From: Planctomycetota bacterium
GTDB lineage: Bacteria; Planctomycetota; UBA1135; UBA2386
Direction of reading: 5' to 3'
DNA length: 35,972 bases
Assembly: GCA_028281765.1 (NCBI GenBank)
Contig: JANQJF010000116.1
Location: forward strand, 1-35,972
Shown: in pieces, positions 35,749-35,972 of the stretch
Layout of the letters: every line of letters starts with the position of its first letter
Position numbering within the stretch: position 1 is the stretch's first letter
Program-made: the position numbers and the translations under genes
The notes under the pieces: model-generated
The model's database searches: none
What the model was told of the DNA's origin: nothing
The model's input: the letters and a program-made list of their open reading frames with translations, nothing else

Positions 35749-35972
35749 CTACAGACCGAACTCAGCGTTGACGATGTTCGACACCGCGACGCCGGGAACG
35801 ATCGGGCACGGCGCCGTGCCGGTGCCGATCGCCGCAAACTGGAACTCGAACGAGACACCGAGGAAGTCGGGCGAGCACTCGATCGGGAACGACTGCGAGG
35901 CGAACCCGCTCGCCATCTGCACCGGCACCGCGAGGAACGGGACGAGGATCGTGCACGCACCACACGGCACGT
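35749..35972 (-). CDS. Secreted protein, C-terminal fragment (cut by window edge)
   Basis: The open frame runs in from the right edge and gives 74 C-terminal residues. They end with GFASQSFPIECSPDFLGVSFEFQFAAIGTGTAPCPIVPGVAVSNIVNAEFGL and a TAG stop at 35749. The pattern (SQ-x-FPI, then FLG-x-x-FEFQFA, then SN) is that of a beta-rich C-terminal module on many planctomycete secreted proteins, and it resembles the end of the carboxypeptidase at 9699. The start lies outside the window. Only five bases separate it from the kinase start, so the two are probably co-transcribed. Confidence 0.75.
   Translation of the reverse strand, partial: VPCGACTILVPFLAVPVQMASGFASQSFPIECSPDFLGVSFEFQFAAIGTGTAPCPIVPGVAVSNIVNAEFGL

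Overview
The window is GC-rich, densely packed bacterial chromosome. The gene content points to a planctomycete-like organism (Planctomycetota), by inference. It has two transmembrane Ser/Thr kinases with TPR-like tails, four ECF-type sigma factors (two fused to long extracytoplasmic regions), ThuA/sialate-O-acetylesterase/NPCBM proteins, and secreted proteins with lineage-type C-terminal beta domains. Starts are often GTG or TTG, and many genes overlap by 1 to 4 bases.

Layout. 3-78: tRNA-Asn (minus). 224-2368: a lipoprotein prolyl oligopeptidase. 2369-9535 (minus): an eight-gene surface-sugar operon read from right to left, with glucose-1-phosphate cytidylyltransferase, CDP-glucose 4,6-dehydratase, sugar C-methyltransferase, RmlC-like cupin, DegT aminotransferase, WbqC-like protein, CmcI-like methyltransferase and GT2 glycosyltransferase. 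Together they suggest a CDP-linked, C-methylated, probably aminated 6-deoxy sugar built into a surface glycan. 9699-14327 (plus): a secreted M14 carboxypeptidase coupled to a parvulin-like protein, then a radical SAM/SPASM protein and a tiny membrane protein.

14353-22306 is signalling module A: a membrane-anchored sigma factor fused to carboxypeptidase-regulatory-like repeats, a stand-alone ECF sigma factor, a divergent transmembrane kinase, and a secreted protein translationally coupled to the kinase. 28849-35972 is signalling module B, with the same ingredients rearranged: secreted protein, sigma/repeat fusion, ECF sigma factor, kinase, and a second secreted protein cut by the window edge. 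The two modules look like paralogous versions of one envelope-sensing toolkit.

Between the modules lie two related elements of about 340-350 bp with long terminal inverted repeats (22337-22686 and 23158-23497). They flank a gene for a GxxExxY-family protein (PD-(D/E)XK nuclease superfamily), whose composition differs from its neighbours. This MITE-like pair around a nuclease-fold gene is the best candidate here for an undescribed mobile or genome-maintenance unit. It is followed by two secreted esterase genes: a ThuA-SASA-NPCBM fusion, and a tandem SASA protein whose second copy has lost its catalytic serine motif.
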